A stretch of DNA of 9,864 nucleotides from Rhodospirillales bacterium (GCA_021775275.1 JAJFIE010000250.1:1-9864), one strand, 5' to 3'. Positions 1 to 6,785 are shown, numbered from the stretch's first letter. The notes: generated by a model from the sequence alone, not told the origin. Program-made: numbers and translations.

Positions 1-1
1 C

Positions 2-124
2 AACACCAAGATTCTTGAGCTTGATCTGGATGCTGACGGCACTGCGGAAACGGAGATCGAAATGCAGAACGTTGATGCTGCGACCCTCGAGGAAAGTGAC
101 TTCACAACGGGCATCTTGGCATAA
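2..124 (+). CDS. C-terminus of a probable RTX-type / type I secretion substrate (partial)
   Basis: Only the last 40 codons are in the window; the 5' part lies outside. The reading frame runs from base 2 to a TAA stop at 122-124. The visible peptide is acidic, with a DLDADGTAETEIEM stretch followed by an ...ESDFTTGILA end. A D-x-D-x-D-G-x-A-(D/E) turn followed by a hydrophobic strand and a terminal Asp-Phe pair is typical of the extreme C-terminus of calcium-binding, type I-secreted proteins, where the uncleaved export signal lies. No complete GGxGxDxUx nonapeptide is visible in this fragment, so assignment rests on the tail and on the exporter genes just downstream on the same strand. It is likely the cargo, or one cargo, of the exporter at 1560-4789. 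Enzyme or adhesin function cannot be told from this fragment. Confidence 0.6.
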   Translation, partial: NTKILELDLDADGTAETEIEMQNVDAATLEESDFTTGILA

Positions 125-131
125 TAGTTAT

Positions 132-147
132 CCCTTGAATCAAAGGG
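132..147 (+). terminator. weak hairpin after the secreted-protein gene
   Basis: CCCTT (132-136) can pair with AAGGG (143-147) around a 6-nt loop, 7 nt after the stop codon at 122-124. There is no T-run after it, so this is at best a weak or transcript-end-stabilising hairpin. It may be chance. Confidence 0.2.
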
Positions 148-194
148 TTAGTACGGTCTAGGCTGACTTCATCCAAATTGTGGAGAGAAACATC

Positions 195-1487
195 GTGGCG
201 GAGAAAAAGACGCCCGCAGCGGCACGGAAAACGCCAACCAGGCCGCGTTCCGCCACCGGGCGCGTCAAATCGGCGTCCGGGAAACCGTCCGCAAAAAAAA
301 CGACGAAGCCGCCTGTGAAGAAGGCCGCTGCGGCAATTACCAGCAAGACGTCCTCACGTCCTGCCACGACGAAGTCTGCTGCGCGAAAAGCCGCGCCGAA
401 ATCCCCTGCCCCCAAAAAAACTGCGCCCGGAACTGATGAAGCGCAGGAACCAAAACTCGAGATTTCCGCGTCGCGGCAGTTTAATGCATGGCTCGCCGAA
501 AACCGTGTCAGTCTCGGTTTTACGACCTATCAGACGGGCAAGGTTTTTCTGATCGGCCTGCAACAGAACGGTCGCCTGTCTGTTTTCGAGCGGACCTTTA
601 ACCGCTGCATGGGCCTTTGCGTTCATGAGAACCAGCTTTACATGAGCTCTCTCTACCAACTCTGGCGATTCCAGAATGCCCTGGCGCCGGGGCAGGTTCA
701 CGACGGCTTTGACCGTGTCTATGTCCCCATCAACGGCCATACGACGGGTGATCTCGATATTCATGACATCGCTGTCGATTCCGATGGGCGCGTGGTGTTC
801 GTGAACACACTGTTCAGTTGCCTCTCGGTAGTTGATGAAAGCGCCAGTTTCGCTCCCATCTGGAAACCGCCTTTCGTATCCAAAATTGCCGCCGAGGACC
901 GGTGCCATCTGAATGGTCTGGCGATGGAAAATGGCAAACCCCGTTATGTCACGGCGGTCGCGGAAACGGACGTGCCGGACGGATGGCGGGAAAAGCGGTC
1001 GGGCGGCGGCTGTATCATCGATGTGGACAGCAATCAGGTTATCACCCGAAACTTGTCCATGCCCCATTCCCCACGGGTTTACCGCGATAAACTGTACGTG
1101 CTGAATTCCGGCACGGGTGAGTTCGGCAGCGTTGATCGAAGCACCGGCGACTTTCAGCCAATGACGTTCTGCCCCGGATATATGCGCGGGTTGTCCTTTC
1201 ATGGCGACTTCGCCGTGATCGGGTTATCCAAACCACGGGAAAACAGGACGTTCTCCGGCCTGCCTCTGGACGCAAACCTCACGGACAAGAATGCCGAAGC
1301 GCAATGCGGTCTCTACATCATTGATCTTCGCACCGGGGATGTTGTTCACTGGATGCGGATTGAGGGGATCGTTCAGGAACTCTACGACGTTGTGTTTCTG
1401 GAGAACGTCATTCGTCCCAAGGCGCTTGGTTTCAAATCAGACGAAATCCGGCGGACCATTACCGTTGGGAATATGGCTGCTCTGTAG
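195..1487 (+). CDS. TIGR03032-family protein with a Lys/Ala/Pro-rich N-terminal tail
   Basis: The product is about 430 aa. I chose GTG at 195 because GGAGAG (182-187) sits 7 nt upstream; the in-frame GTG at 180 has no such site. Residues about 3-80 are a low-complexity basic tail rich in Lys, Ala, Pro, Ser and Thr with many AAxK/PAxK units, like histone H1 or AlgP tails. The remainder matches my memory of the uncharacterised TIGR03032 family: a FTTYQTGKVFLIG strand, a CMGLCV...LYMSS segment, DLDIHD, HLNGLA and SMPHSPR motifs, and a late GLYIIDLRTGDVVHW strand. The repeated short strands suggest a beta-propeller-like fold (inference). No signal peptide or membrane segment is seen. It lies between the secreted-protein tail and the ABC exporter on the same strand, with 72 nt to the exporter gene, so a role in that secretion locus is likely. 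The biochemical function of the family is not known to me. Confidence 0.75.
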   Translation: MAEKKTPAAARKTPTRPRSATGRVKSASGKPSAKKTTKPPVKKAAAAITSKTSSRPATTKSAARKAAPKSPAPKKTAPGTDEAQEPKLEISASRQFNAWLAENRVSLGFTTYQTGKVFLIGLQQNGRLSVFERTFNRCMGLCVHENQLYMSSLYQLWRFQNALAPGQVHDGFDRVYVPINGHTTGDLDIHDIAVDSDGRVVFVNTLFSCLSVVDESASFAPIWKPPFVSKIAAEDRCHLNGLAMENGKPRYVTAVAETDVPDGWREKRSGGGCIIDVDSNQVITRNLSMPHSPRVYRDKLYVLNSGTGEFGSVDRSTGDFQPMTFCPGYMRGLSFHGDFAVIGLSKPRENRTFSGLPLDANLTDKNAEAQCGLYIIDLRTGDVVHWMRIEGIVQELYDVVFLENVIRPKALGFKSDEIRRTITVGNMAAL

Positions 1488-1519
1488 TCAATGGGCTCCC
1501 ACAATCTGGTTAGTATGGT

Positions 1520-1556
1520 AGAGTCATTCTGGGAAAAACGACTCTGACGGGCAGAG
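1520..1556 (+). promoter_or_regulatory. two mutually exclusive hairpins at the exporter ribosome-binding site
   Basis: AGAGTC (1520-1525) is complementary to GACTCT (1540-1545). The overlapping CTCTG (1542-1546) can instead pair with CAGAG (1552-1556), part of the only purine-rich stretch before the exporter ATG at 1560. The first hairpin would leave that stretch open and the second would cover it. Stems are only 5-6 bp, so this is a possible translational control element, not an established one. Confidence 0.25.
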
Positions 1557-1559
1557 GGT

Positions 1560-3491
1560 ATGAAAGAATTACTTTCACGACTGATGGCGTCGCCACGAAT
1601 CGCAGTGGAACTGTTTGTTTCCTCGCTGTTCGCCAACATTCTCGCCCTGGCAGGCTCCCTGTTCGTCATGCAGGTCCTGAACCGGTACGTCGCACACGGT
1701 GTAAACTCTACGCTGGCGACACTGGTGGCGGGTGTGATGATCGCCATGGTGCTGGAATATATCTTCCGCCAGACCCGCATGAAGATTGCCCGTGGCATCA
1801 GCGTCATCCCGGATGAATACGCAGCGTTCAAGGGGTTCAGTATTCTCACCCGCGCCAAGACATCCGCCATGGAAAAAATTCCGCCGGAAACCCGCCGGGA
1901 GATGCTCAACGGCATGCAGGCGGTGGAAACCGCCTATAACGCAACAAATGTCACGGCGGTGCTTGATGTGCCGTTTTCGCTCATGTTCGTCGGTGTGTTG
2001 TATATTATGGAGCCCCGCATAGCGCTTGTTGTGGTGTGTTTCATTGTGGCGGTCTTTTTGTTGGGCATCTATGGCCAACGATCCATGCGCACACAGACGT
2101 CTGAATCGCAGGAGGCCAGCGGGGCGGGTAGTGCACTGATCAGCTCCGTGACGCGTGAAGCCGATACCATTCGCGCCTTCAATGCGGGGACATTCCTGCG
2201 CCGTGCATGGCGTCATCATCAGGGCCGTGTGCAGGGTTTGCGGCGCGATATGACGGCGCGTCAGGGCGTGGTTCAGACCATTACGCAGAGTGCCAACGGC
2301 CTGATGAGTGTCGTGGTCATTGGCGTGGGCGCGTTGCTTGTGGTCGCCGGGGAGATGGATGTCGGGCTTATGATCGGCGCAAACATCCTGGCATCCCGCG
2401 CCTTGCAGCCGATCTCCAAGTTTTCCCAGTTAGGGGGCGCCTTTGCCAAGGCGCGCGAGGCGATGGCCAGTTTCGAGCAGCTCAACGATGTTCCGCTTGA
2501 AGCGGAACAGGGCTCGGCGATCACCGATTACCGCGGTGCGATAGAATTCCGGGACACGGCATTTTCCTATGAAGGCAGCAATACGCCACTGTTTGAATCC
2601 CTTGATCTGCAACTGGATGCAGGGAGCGTTCTGATTATCACCGGCAACAATGGCACGGGGAAGACCACGTTTGCCCGGTTATTGATGGGTTTGCTGGAAC
2701 CCTCACGCGGCCAGATTCTTGTCGACGGACTTGATCTGCAACAGGTTGCGCCGGAGTGGTGGCGGCGACAGGTTCTGTATTTGCCACAGGAGCCCTCGCT
2801 GCTGAATGCAACAATCGAGGAGAATTTACGGGTTAACAATCCCGACATGGAGGCCGATGCCATCAACCGGGCCATAGATGCGGCGGGTCTTCGTCGTTTT
2901 CTGGACGAAAGCCCCCATGGTCTGGCGACACAGATTGCTGACAATGGCTGGCGTTTGTCGGAAGGCATCCGCCGCCGACTGGCGCTCGCCCGGGCATTGA
3001 CCTCGGAAGCGAATATCGCTGTTATCGACGAACCGACGGAAAGTCTGGATGCGGACGGTTGCGCCGCCGTTCATGCGGTTCTGGGTGAACTGGCCCGCCG
3101 TGGCCGCACCATCATTATCATGTCCCATGACGCCAATGTGGTGAAGGGGGCGCATACCGTGGTGGACCTGAACGCCAAACCCGTACCGGAAATCCGGCGG
3201 TTTGACGCATCGACGCAAGCGACTGATCATCAGGGCGCAGCGCCCACACCGGCTGCACAACCGCAGCCGCCCGTTAATCAACAGGCCCCCGCGCCTGCCT
3301 CGGCGGCGGATACAGGCGCGCCCGCCCCGGACAGCACCCCGCCAACGGGTGACGATGGTGTGAACAGGGAAGAGAAGAAACCTGCCGTTGCCGCCAAACA
3401 GGCGCCAAAGAGGAAAACCAGGAAAAACAGTATCGATGGTGACCATATTGCCCTGTCCCAGGTCCGGACGACCGTAGGGGAACCATCATGA
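1560..3491 (+). CDS. type I secretion ABC transporter (permease-ATPase, PrtD-like)
   Basis: This 643-aa inner-membrane exporter would drive one-step secretion of unfolded RTX-type cargo. There is no N-terminal C39 peptidase domain. Hydrophobic segments lie around residues 17-40, 52-68, 133-150, 153-172 and 247-280, giving one membrane half; the working unit should be a dimer. The nucleotide-binding domain follows from about 328: Walker A GNNGTGKTT (362-370), Q-loop Gln410, Walker B IAVIDE (486-491) with catalytic Glu491, D-loop SLD, and switch His523. The signature motif reads LSEGI (466-470) instead of LSGGQ. Residues about 550-643 form a Pro/Ala/Gln-rich then Lys-rich tail that PrtD proteins usually lack. 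The ATG has AGAGGG only 1 nt upstream, so the ribosome site is poorly spaced, but the membrane segment begins soon after and no better start is seen. The stop overlaps the adaptor start (ATGA), implying coupled translation. Confidence 0.88.
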   Translation: MKELLSRLMASPRIAVELFVSSLFANILALAGSLFVMQVLNRYVAHGVNSTLATLVAGVMIAMVLEYIFRQTRMKIARGISVIPDEYAAFKGFSILTRAKTSAMEKIPPETRREMLNGMQAVETAYNATNVTAVLDVPFSLMFVGVLYIMEPRIALVVVCFIVAVFLLGIYGQRSMRTQTSESQEASGAGSALISSVTREADTIRAFNAGTFLRRAWRHHQGRVQGLRRDMTARQGVVQTITQSANGLMSVVVIGVGALLVVAGEMDVGLMIGANILASRALQPISKFSQLGGAFAKAREAMASFEQLNDVPLEAEQGSAITDYRGAIEFRDTAFSYEGSNTPLFESLDLQLDAGSVLIITGNNGTGKTTFARLLMGLLEPSRGQILVDGLDLQQVAPEWWRRQVLYLPQEPSLLNATIEENLRVNNPDMEADAINRAIDAAGLRRFLDESPHGLATQIADNGWRLSEGIRRRLALARALTSEANIAVIDEPTESLDADGCAAVHAVLGELARRGRTIIIMSHDANVVKGAHTVVDLNAKPVPEIRRFDASTQATDHQGAAPTPAAQPQPPVNQQAPAPASAADTGAPAPDSTPPTGDDGVNREEKKPAVAAKQAPKRKTRKNSIDGDHIALSQVRTTVGEPS

Positions 3492-4789
3492 GTGAGGTTC
3501 TTGATCGCGAGTTCACGGCGTCTGAAGATACGGGAACATCACCCCATGCGGTGCTCGGTTTATGTAGCCTTCTGGTAATTGCTTTTTTTACCTGGGCCAT
3601 GGTGAGCGAACTGGACATTGTCAGTATGACCACGGGGGAAGTTGCGCCATCATCGCAGGTGAAAACCGTGCAGCATCTTGAGGGCGGTATTGTCCTCGAA
3701 ATACTGGTTCGCGACGGCGATACCGTGTCTGCGGGCCAACCGTTGATCATCCTGGAACCAACGGCCTCGGGTGCGGATGTCGGTGAATTGCAGGTCCGCC
3801 TGACAGCCCTCAAGGCCGACATCGCGCGTTTCGATGCGTTGGCGCGTGGCGAGGATACAGTAGTCTTTCCGGATGATCTTGTGGCGCAACATGCGGATAT
3901 TGTCGCTCAGTCCGCCCAGCGATTTACCGCGCAATTCCGGCGGCACCAGAGCGACATGACGCGCCAGAAAGAAACCATCCAGCAACGGACACTGGAAATC
4001 CGCGAAATTGACTCCCGTATCCGGAACGGCAAAAAAAGCCTGAAACTGGTTCAGGAGCAGGTCTCGATCAGTGAGGAGTTGATGGCCGAAGACCTCACCA
4101 ACCGCTTCGTGCACCTGAATCTACTCAAGGAAGCGGAACAGTTACGCGGGTCTGTGGATAACGACACCCAGGCGCTGGCCAGCGCAAAAGCCGCCTTGCA
4201 GGAAGCCAGGGCGCAACTGGAAGCCATTGATAGTGCGTTCCAGGATGAAAATGCCGGCTCGCTGGATGAGGCGCGCCGGTCCTACGACGAGCTGTTTCAA
4301 CGCATCCGGAAGTTCGAAGACTCGCTCGACCGGACCACCGTTCGTTCCCCCGTGGATGGTGTGGTGAAAGTCCTGTACGTGGCCACCGTGGGTGGCGTGC
4401 TCCGCCCGGGCGATGCCGTCGCCGATATTGTCCCCGCAGGGGATCGCCTGGTGGTGGATGCCCAACTCCCGACCAGTGATATCGGGTATATTCGCGCAGG
4501 TCAGGATGCGGTCATCAATCTGGCCTCGGCGGATGCCCAACGGTTCGGGAATCTGTATGGCAAGGTCGTTCAGGTCAGCCCGGATACCCTGGAGACGCCC
4601 GAAGGGGAGCCCTACTACAAGGTTCGCATCGAGACCGAACAGGCCTACTTCGAACAACGTGGCCTGCGGTATGACCTCTATCCCGGCATGCAGGTCATGG
4701 CGAGCATTCAGACCGGCAAACGAACCGTCATGCAATACCTTCTGGACCCGCTGCGCGGAAACGCCAGCAACGCCATGCAGGAACGATAG
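3488..4789 (+). CDS. HlyD/PrtE-family periplasmic adaptor of the type I secretion system
   Basis: This 433-aa membrane fusion protein links the ABC exporter to an outer-membrane TolC-type channel. A short cytoplasmic N-terminus is followed by one membrane helix (about residues 20-39). A first lipoyl half follows (VQHLEGGIVLEILVRDGDTV, about 61-80). A long helical coiled-coil hairpin spans about 95-275, with many Glu, Gln, Arg and Leu residues. The second lipoyl half begins about 282 (TTVRSPVDGVVK), and a beta-barrel domain continues to about 420, including the family-typical LYPGMQVMASIQTGKR stretch. Length and order fit the TIGR01843/HlyD family. ATG overlaps the TGA of the ABC gene by 4 nt, and AGGGGAA lies about 5 nt upstream. 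No outer-membrane component gene follows; the next gene is on the opposite strand, so the channel must be encoded elsewhere. Confidence 0.9.
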   Translation: MSEVLDREFTASEDTGTSPHAVLGLCSLLVIAFFTWAMVSELDIVSMTTGEVAPSSQVKTVQHLEGGIVLEILVRDGDTVSAGQPLIILEPTASGADVGELQVRLTALKADIARFDALARGEDTVVFPDDLVAQHADIVAQSAQRFTAQFRRHQSDMTRQKETIQQRTLEIREIDSRIRNGKKSLKLVQEQVSISEELMAEDLTNRFVHLNLLKEAEQLRGSVDNDTQALASAKAALQEARAQLEAIDSAFQDENAGSLDEARRSYDELFQRIRKFEDSLDRTTVRSPVDGVVKVLYVATVGGVLRPGDAVADIVPAGDRLVVDAQLPTSDIGYIRAGQDAVINLASADAQRFGNLYGKVVQVSPDTLETPEGEPYYKVRIETEQAYFEQRGLRYDLYPGMQVMASIQTGKRTVMQYLLDPLRGNASNAMQER

Positions 4790-4812
4790 CCGTTACGCGC
4801 GCCGGAAACCCG

Positions 4813-5106
4813 TCAGGAGTCTGCTTTTTTGCGTGATGCCGCCTTGGGTTTCTCAGCGGGCGGTTCAGTAGCTTCCGCCCCCTGGGTTTCCATTTTTTCC
4901 CTGACTTTCTCGCTGATCGTCTTTGCGGCGTTGTTCAGGCCCTGAAGAATGTTGGGAAGCTGATTGGCCGGGATCAGGAGGCGCGTAATCGGGCGCACGG
5001 TGTTTTCGTCCTCGTTCTGCGCCAGCGTGACGCGGAAGACGCCATTGGCGTGTGATACGTTCGATACGGCCTCGACGAAGTATTCCTGAATATCGTTCTC
5101 ACTCAT
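4813..5106 (-). CDS. small conserved-type hypothetical protein, possibly DUF3467-like
   Basis: A 97-aa protein with an ATG start and a strong ribosome site (GGGAGG, about 7 nt before ATG). Residues 9-65 look like a compact alpha/beta domain: YFVEAVSNVSHANGVFRVTL, then TRLLIPANQLPNILQGL and a helix NAAKTISEKVREK. The pattern (Tyr, V-S-H, F-x-V/L strand, acidic linker, T/S-R-x-L-I-x-P, L-x-x-L-x-x-A helix) recalls DUF3467, but the match is from memory and tentative. The last 25 residues are a charged Pro/Ala/Lys-rich tail. No signal peptide is seen, so it is probably cytoplasmic. It converges on the adaptor gene with 23 nt between the stops. A direct link to secretion is not shown. I do not know its function. 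Confidence 0.7.
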   Translation of the reverse strand: MSENDIQEYFVEAVSNVSHANGVFRVTLAQNEDENTVRPITRLLIPANQLPNILQGLNNAAKTISEKVREKMETQGAEATEPPAEKPKAASRKKADS

Positions 5107-5121
5107 GTCGTTTCCTCCCAG

Positions 5122-5164
5122 GTGTTACGGGCCAAGTGTTACGGGCCAAGTGTTGCAGGACCAA
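5122..5164. repeat. three tandem copies of a 14-bp unit
   Basis: The unit GTGTTACGGGCCAA occurs exactly at 5122-5135 and 5136-5149, followed by a diverged 15-nt copy at 5150-5164 (GTGTTGCAGGACCAA). It lies 15 nt before the start codon of the minus-strand gene at 4813-5106, so it falls in that gene's leader or promoter and also between two divergent genes. Confidence 0.85.
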
Positions 5165-5337
5165 AGATTATACCCAGACAGAGCCGGAATAACTACCCGT
5201 GCCTCGTCAACGTTACGGGAATGACCTTAACTGTTTTAAAGTATGTATTTGATTTAATTCGGCGGCAAGCTGGTGGAATATCAACTGGTTTTCATCGATA
5301 CTATGGCTGGAAAAGTGACGGAACGGATGGTCAGTAT

Positions 5338-5604
5338 ATGACTGAACAGCGCGGCCGGGCTCCCCGGAAAGAAGTACACGCACAGACGACGGTTCGCTCG
5401 GACGAGTCCGAGTATGATGCGGAACTGCGCGATATTTCTGACACCGGCGCCGCCATCGAATTTGAATTTTCACCGAGCAGCCAGAAAAGTTTCGATATCG
5501 GCCATCCTGTAGAACTGGATGTCCCCGACGACAACCGCCAAAGCGGACGGGTTATCCGTCATTATGACGGTGGATTCGCCATGATATTTGACGAGCCGGA
5601 ATGA
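5338..5604 (+). CDS. single-domain PilZ protein
   Basis: An 88-aa protein consisting of essentially one PilZ domain, the family that binds cyclic di-GMP to control motility, biofilm or secretion. The second binding motif is clear: DISDTG at 32-37 fits (D/N)xSxxG, followed by the strand GAAIEFEF. Further beta strands (HPVELDVP, GRVIRHYDGGFAMIF) follow the usual PilZ pattern. The N-terminal RxxxR motif is imperfect: arginines are at 5, 7 and 10, giving R-x-R-x-x-R with Gly at position 6 where the first Arg of RxxxR would fall. I chose ATG at 5338 because the frame upstream to 5122 contains no PilZ-like sequence and overlaps the 14-bp repeats. The ribosome site is weak (GGAACGGA, about 10 nt away). 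It could respond to the same signal as the nearby secretion locus, but that is only suggested by proximity. Confidence 0.75.
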   Translation: MTEQRGRAPRKEVHAQTTVRSDESEYDAELRDISDTGAAIEFEFSPSSQKSFDIGHPVELDVPDDNRQSGRVIRHYDGGFAMIFDEPE

Positions 5605-5972
5605 CGAGCCGATAAAAAACACGCATACAATAAAAGCCGTGATGATGGTGCGATAGCCCGCCAGTATCCCTGACGAAGCTCCGGGAGAGGCCTCTACCCC
5701 TGATCATCTGCGAGCATCAGGCCACCCAAATGGCCTGCCGCCCGAAACCAAAGATATAAAGAAATGGCGGAGGAAGCGGGGTTATCGCTCGCGCCTCAAT
5801 AACGATTGCAATATCAATACATTACGGGGTGTATTTTAAATGCACGGTAGCGTAATTGTGCAGCAACCCAAAGCACCTGAAGAAAATGCTCCCTAGATAC
5901 CTCTTTCATTTGTTGATACACCTAAGGTAGAAAAATTTTCTCATATTTCTTGCATCGCGAAGAAGAGGTGTC
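5605..5972. other. 368-nt gene-free stretch with several inverted repeats and the left att-like repeat
   Basis: No convincing gene is seen. In order it holds a second copy of TGACGAGCCG across the PilZ stop (5602-5611, first copy 5589-5598), a palindrome AGAGGCCTCT (5686-5695), and CCTGAT/ATCAGG arms (5699-5704, 5716-5721). Then come CAGGCCA/TGGCCTG arms around CCCAAA (5718-5737) and the att-like repeat (5731-5783). After that, AATACA/TGTATT (5816-5821, 5830-5835), ATTACG/CGTAAT (5821-5826, 5851-5856) and TGCAC/GTGCA (5841-5845, 5858-5862) overlap one another. AGAAAA-A-TTTTCT (5929-5941) lies 32 nt before the lipoprotein start. Composition becomes AT-rich from about 5784. Confidence 0.6.
5731..5783 (+). 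repeat. left att-like direct repeat with a decayed tRNA-Ser 3' end
   Basis: The 16 nt at 5731-5746 (TGGCCTGCCGCCCGAA) are identical to 7133-7148. After an unrelated spacer of 18 nt (15 nt in the other copy), 5765-5783 matches 7164-7182 at 17 of 19 positions. That second block in the right copy is the 3' end of the tRNA-Ser gene (CCA, discriminator, 3' acceptor strand, start of the T-arm). Here it is a non-functional duplicate: the T-arm beyond it does not fold. Two blocks in the same order and orientation with nearly equal spacing argue for a real duplication. Confidence 0.7.
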
Positions 5973-6782
5973 ATGCACAACCTTCGAACAATAATGTGGA
6001 TTTTGTCCCTCACAACTATCTTTTCTCTTACTGCCTGCGCGACGAACCAAGAACAAACAAATTATAGCAAGGGAGGAACCTACCAGCTATCCAATCAGGA
6101 CATTGAGGCATTTCTGGAATTCGCATTCGATGAAAACCCACAATTGGTACGTTGGGAAAACGATGTAACGTATGAGATCGTGGGTGAATACCTACATCTT
6201 TTTCGACCAGACTTCTTAAGTGTTCTTAGGAACGTTGCGGAACTTACAGGAACACGATTTTCTCCGGCACCCTTTGGCGAGAGAGCTGACTACACTATAT
6301 ACTTTGGGCGTCGCACCTTCGAAACACATACATTGAACGAAATTACACCAACCTTTGCTTCTCATTCAGACCAGTGCCGTATGAGTATGTATGCAGACGA
6401 AAGTGGAAGGATATTGAGAACGCGAATTTCCTTCAGGGGAAATTTCTTTCGGGACGGTTCGATGAATCTTGGCCCTCATAGAGCTTCACTAGAGAACCGC
6501 ATTGATTTTCTTAACTGCCTTGAATATCCGTTTCTCAACGCATTTGGTGCGCTTGGGGCATCACCCAGTTCCATCGCGACACTGAATGGTAGGGAACTTG
6601 AGATGAATGGCGATCTTCGCTCTTTTGTCCTGTTAAAAGCTCTGTATTCCTCCAGTCTGGAAATAGGGATGGGGCCAAATGAAGCACGAGCAGCATTGAT
6701 GGAAAACCGATCAATTCAACTGCCCGACATGCCTAAATTCGAAAAAGCCTTCCTAAAAATTTGGCCACACGTGCCCTTGTGA
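5973..6782 (+). CDS. DUF2927-like lipoprotein
   Basis: A 269-aa protein with a clear lipoprotein signal: hydrophobic segment at residues 7-20 and lipobox L-T-A-C with the modified Cys at 22, so it should be anchored in a membrane facing the periplasm. The mature part has features I associate with DUF2927: an early F-L-E-F-A-F segment (47-52) followed by L-V-R-W (58-61), a V-A-E-L-T-G helix (88-93), Cys135 in the middle, N-C-L-E-Y (181-185), then S-F-V-L-L-K-A-L-Y (217-225) and G-M-G-P-N-E-A (232-238). The family assignment is from memory of the pattern; the domain's function is unknown to me. ATG at 5973 has GAGG 4 nt upstream. Codon use is more AT-rich (many TTT, ATT, AAT, GAA) than in neighbouring genes, which fits recent acquisition. 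It converges on the GIY-YIG gene with only 33 nt between stops. Confidence 0.75.
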   Translation: MHNLRTIMWILSLTTIFSLTACATNQEQTNYSKGGTYQLSNQDIEAFLEFAFDENPQLVRWENDVTYEIVGEYLHLFRPDFLSVLRNVAELTGTRFSPAPFGERADYTIYFGRRTFETHTLNEITPTFASHSDQCRMSMYADESGRILRTRISFRGNFFRDGSMNLGPHRASLENRIDFLNCLEYPFLNAFGALGASPSSIATLNGRELEMNGDLRSFVLLKALYSSSLEIGMGPNEARAALMENRSIQLPDMPKFEKAFLKIWPHVPL

Positions 6783-6785
6783 TTG

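Noticed and set aside
2..124. Complete RTX nonapeptide repeats
   Set aside because: The visible fragment has one Asp-rich turn but no GGxGxD unit; repeats, if present, lie outside the window.
354..1202. 282-codon open frame on the minus strand
   Set aside because: Antisense to the TIGR03032 gene; the translation has no domain pattern and the plus-strand frame is clearly the coding one.
2826..3446. 206-codon open frame on the minus strand
   Set aside because: Shadow of the exporter ATPase domain and tail; Arg/Gly/His-rich composition typical of a reverse reading of GC-rich coding DNA.
4142..4735. 197-codon open frame on the minus strand
   Set aside because: Shadow of the HlyD-family adaptor, whose lipoyl and barrel motifs are clear on the plus strand.
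5122..5164. CRISPR array
   Set aside because: The repeat units are directly adjacent, with no spacers between them.
5122..5337. N-terminal extension of the PilZ protein from ATG 5122
   Set aside because: It would translate the tandem repeats and a sequence without family resemblance; the PilZ domain starts naturally at 5338.
5765..5790. Second functional tRNA gene
   Set aside because: Only the 3' end is recognisable; no T-arm, anticodon or D-arm can be found upstream in the tRNA direction.
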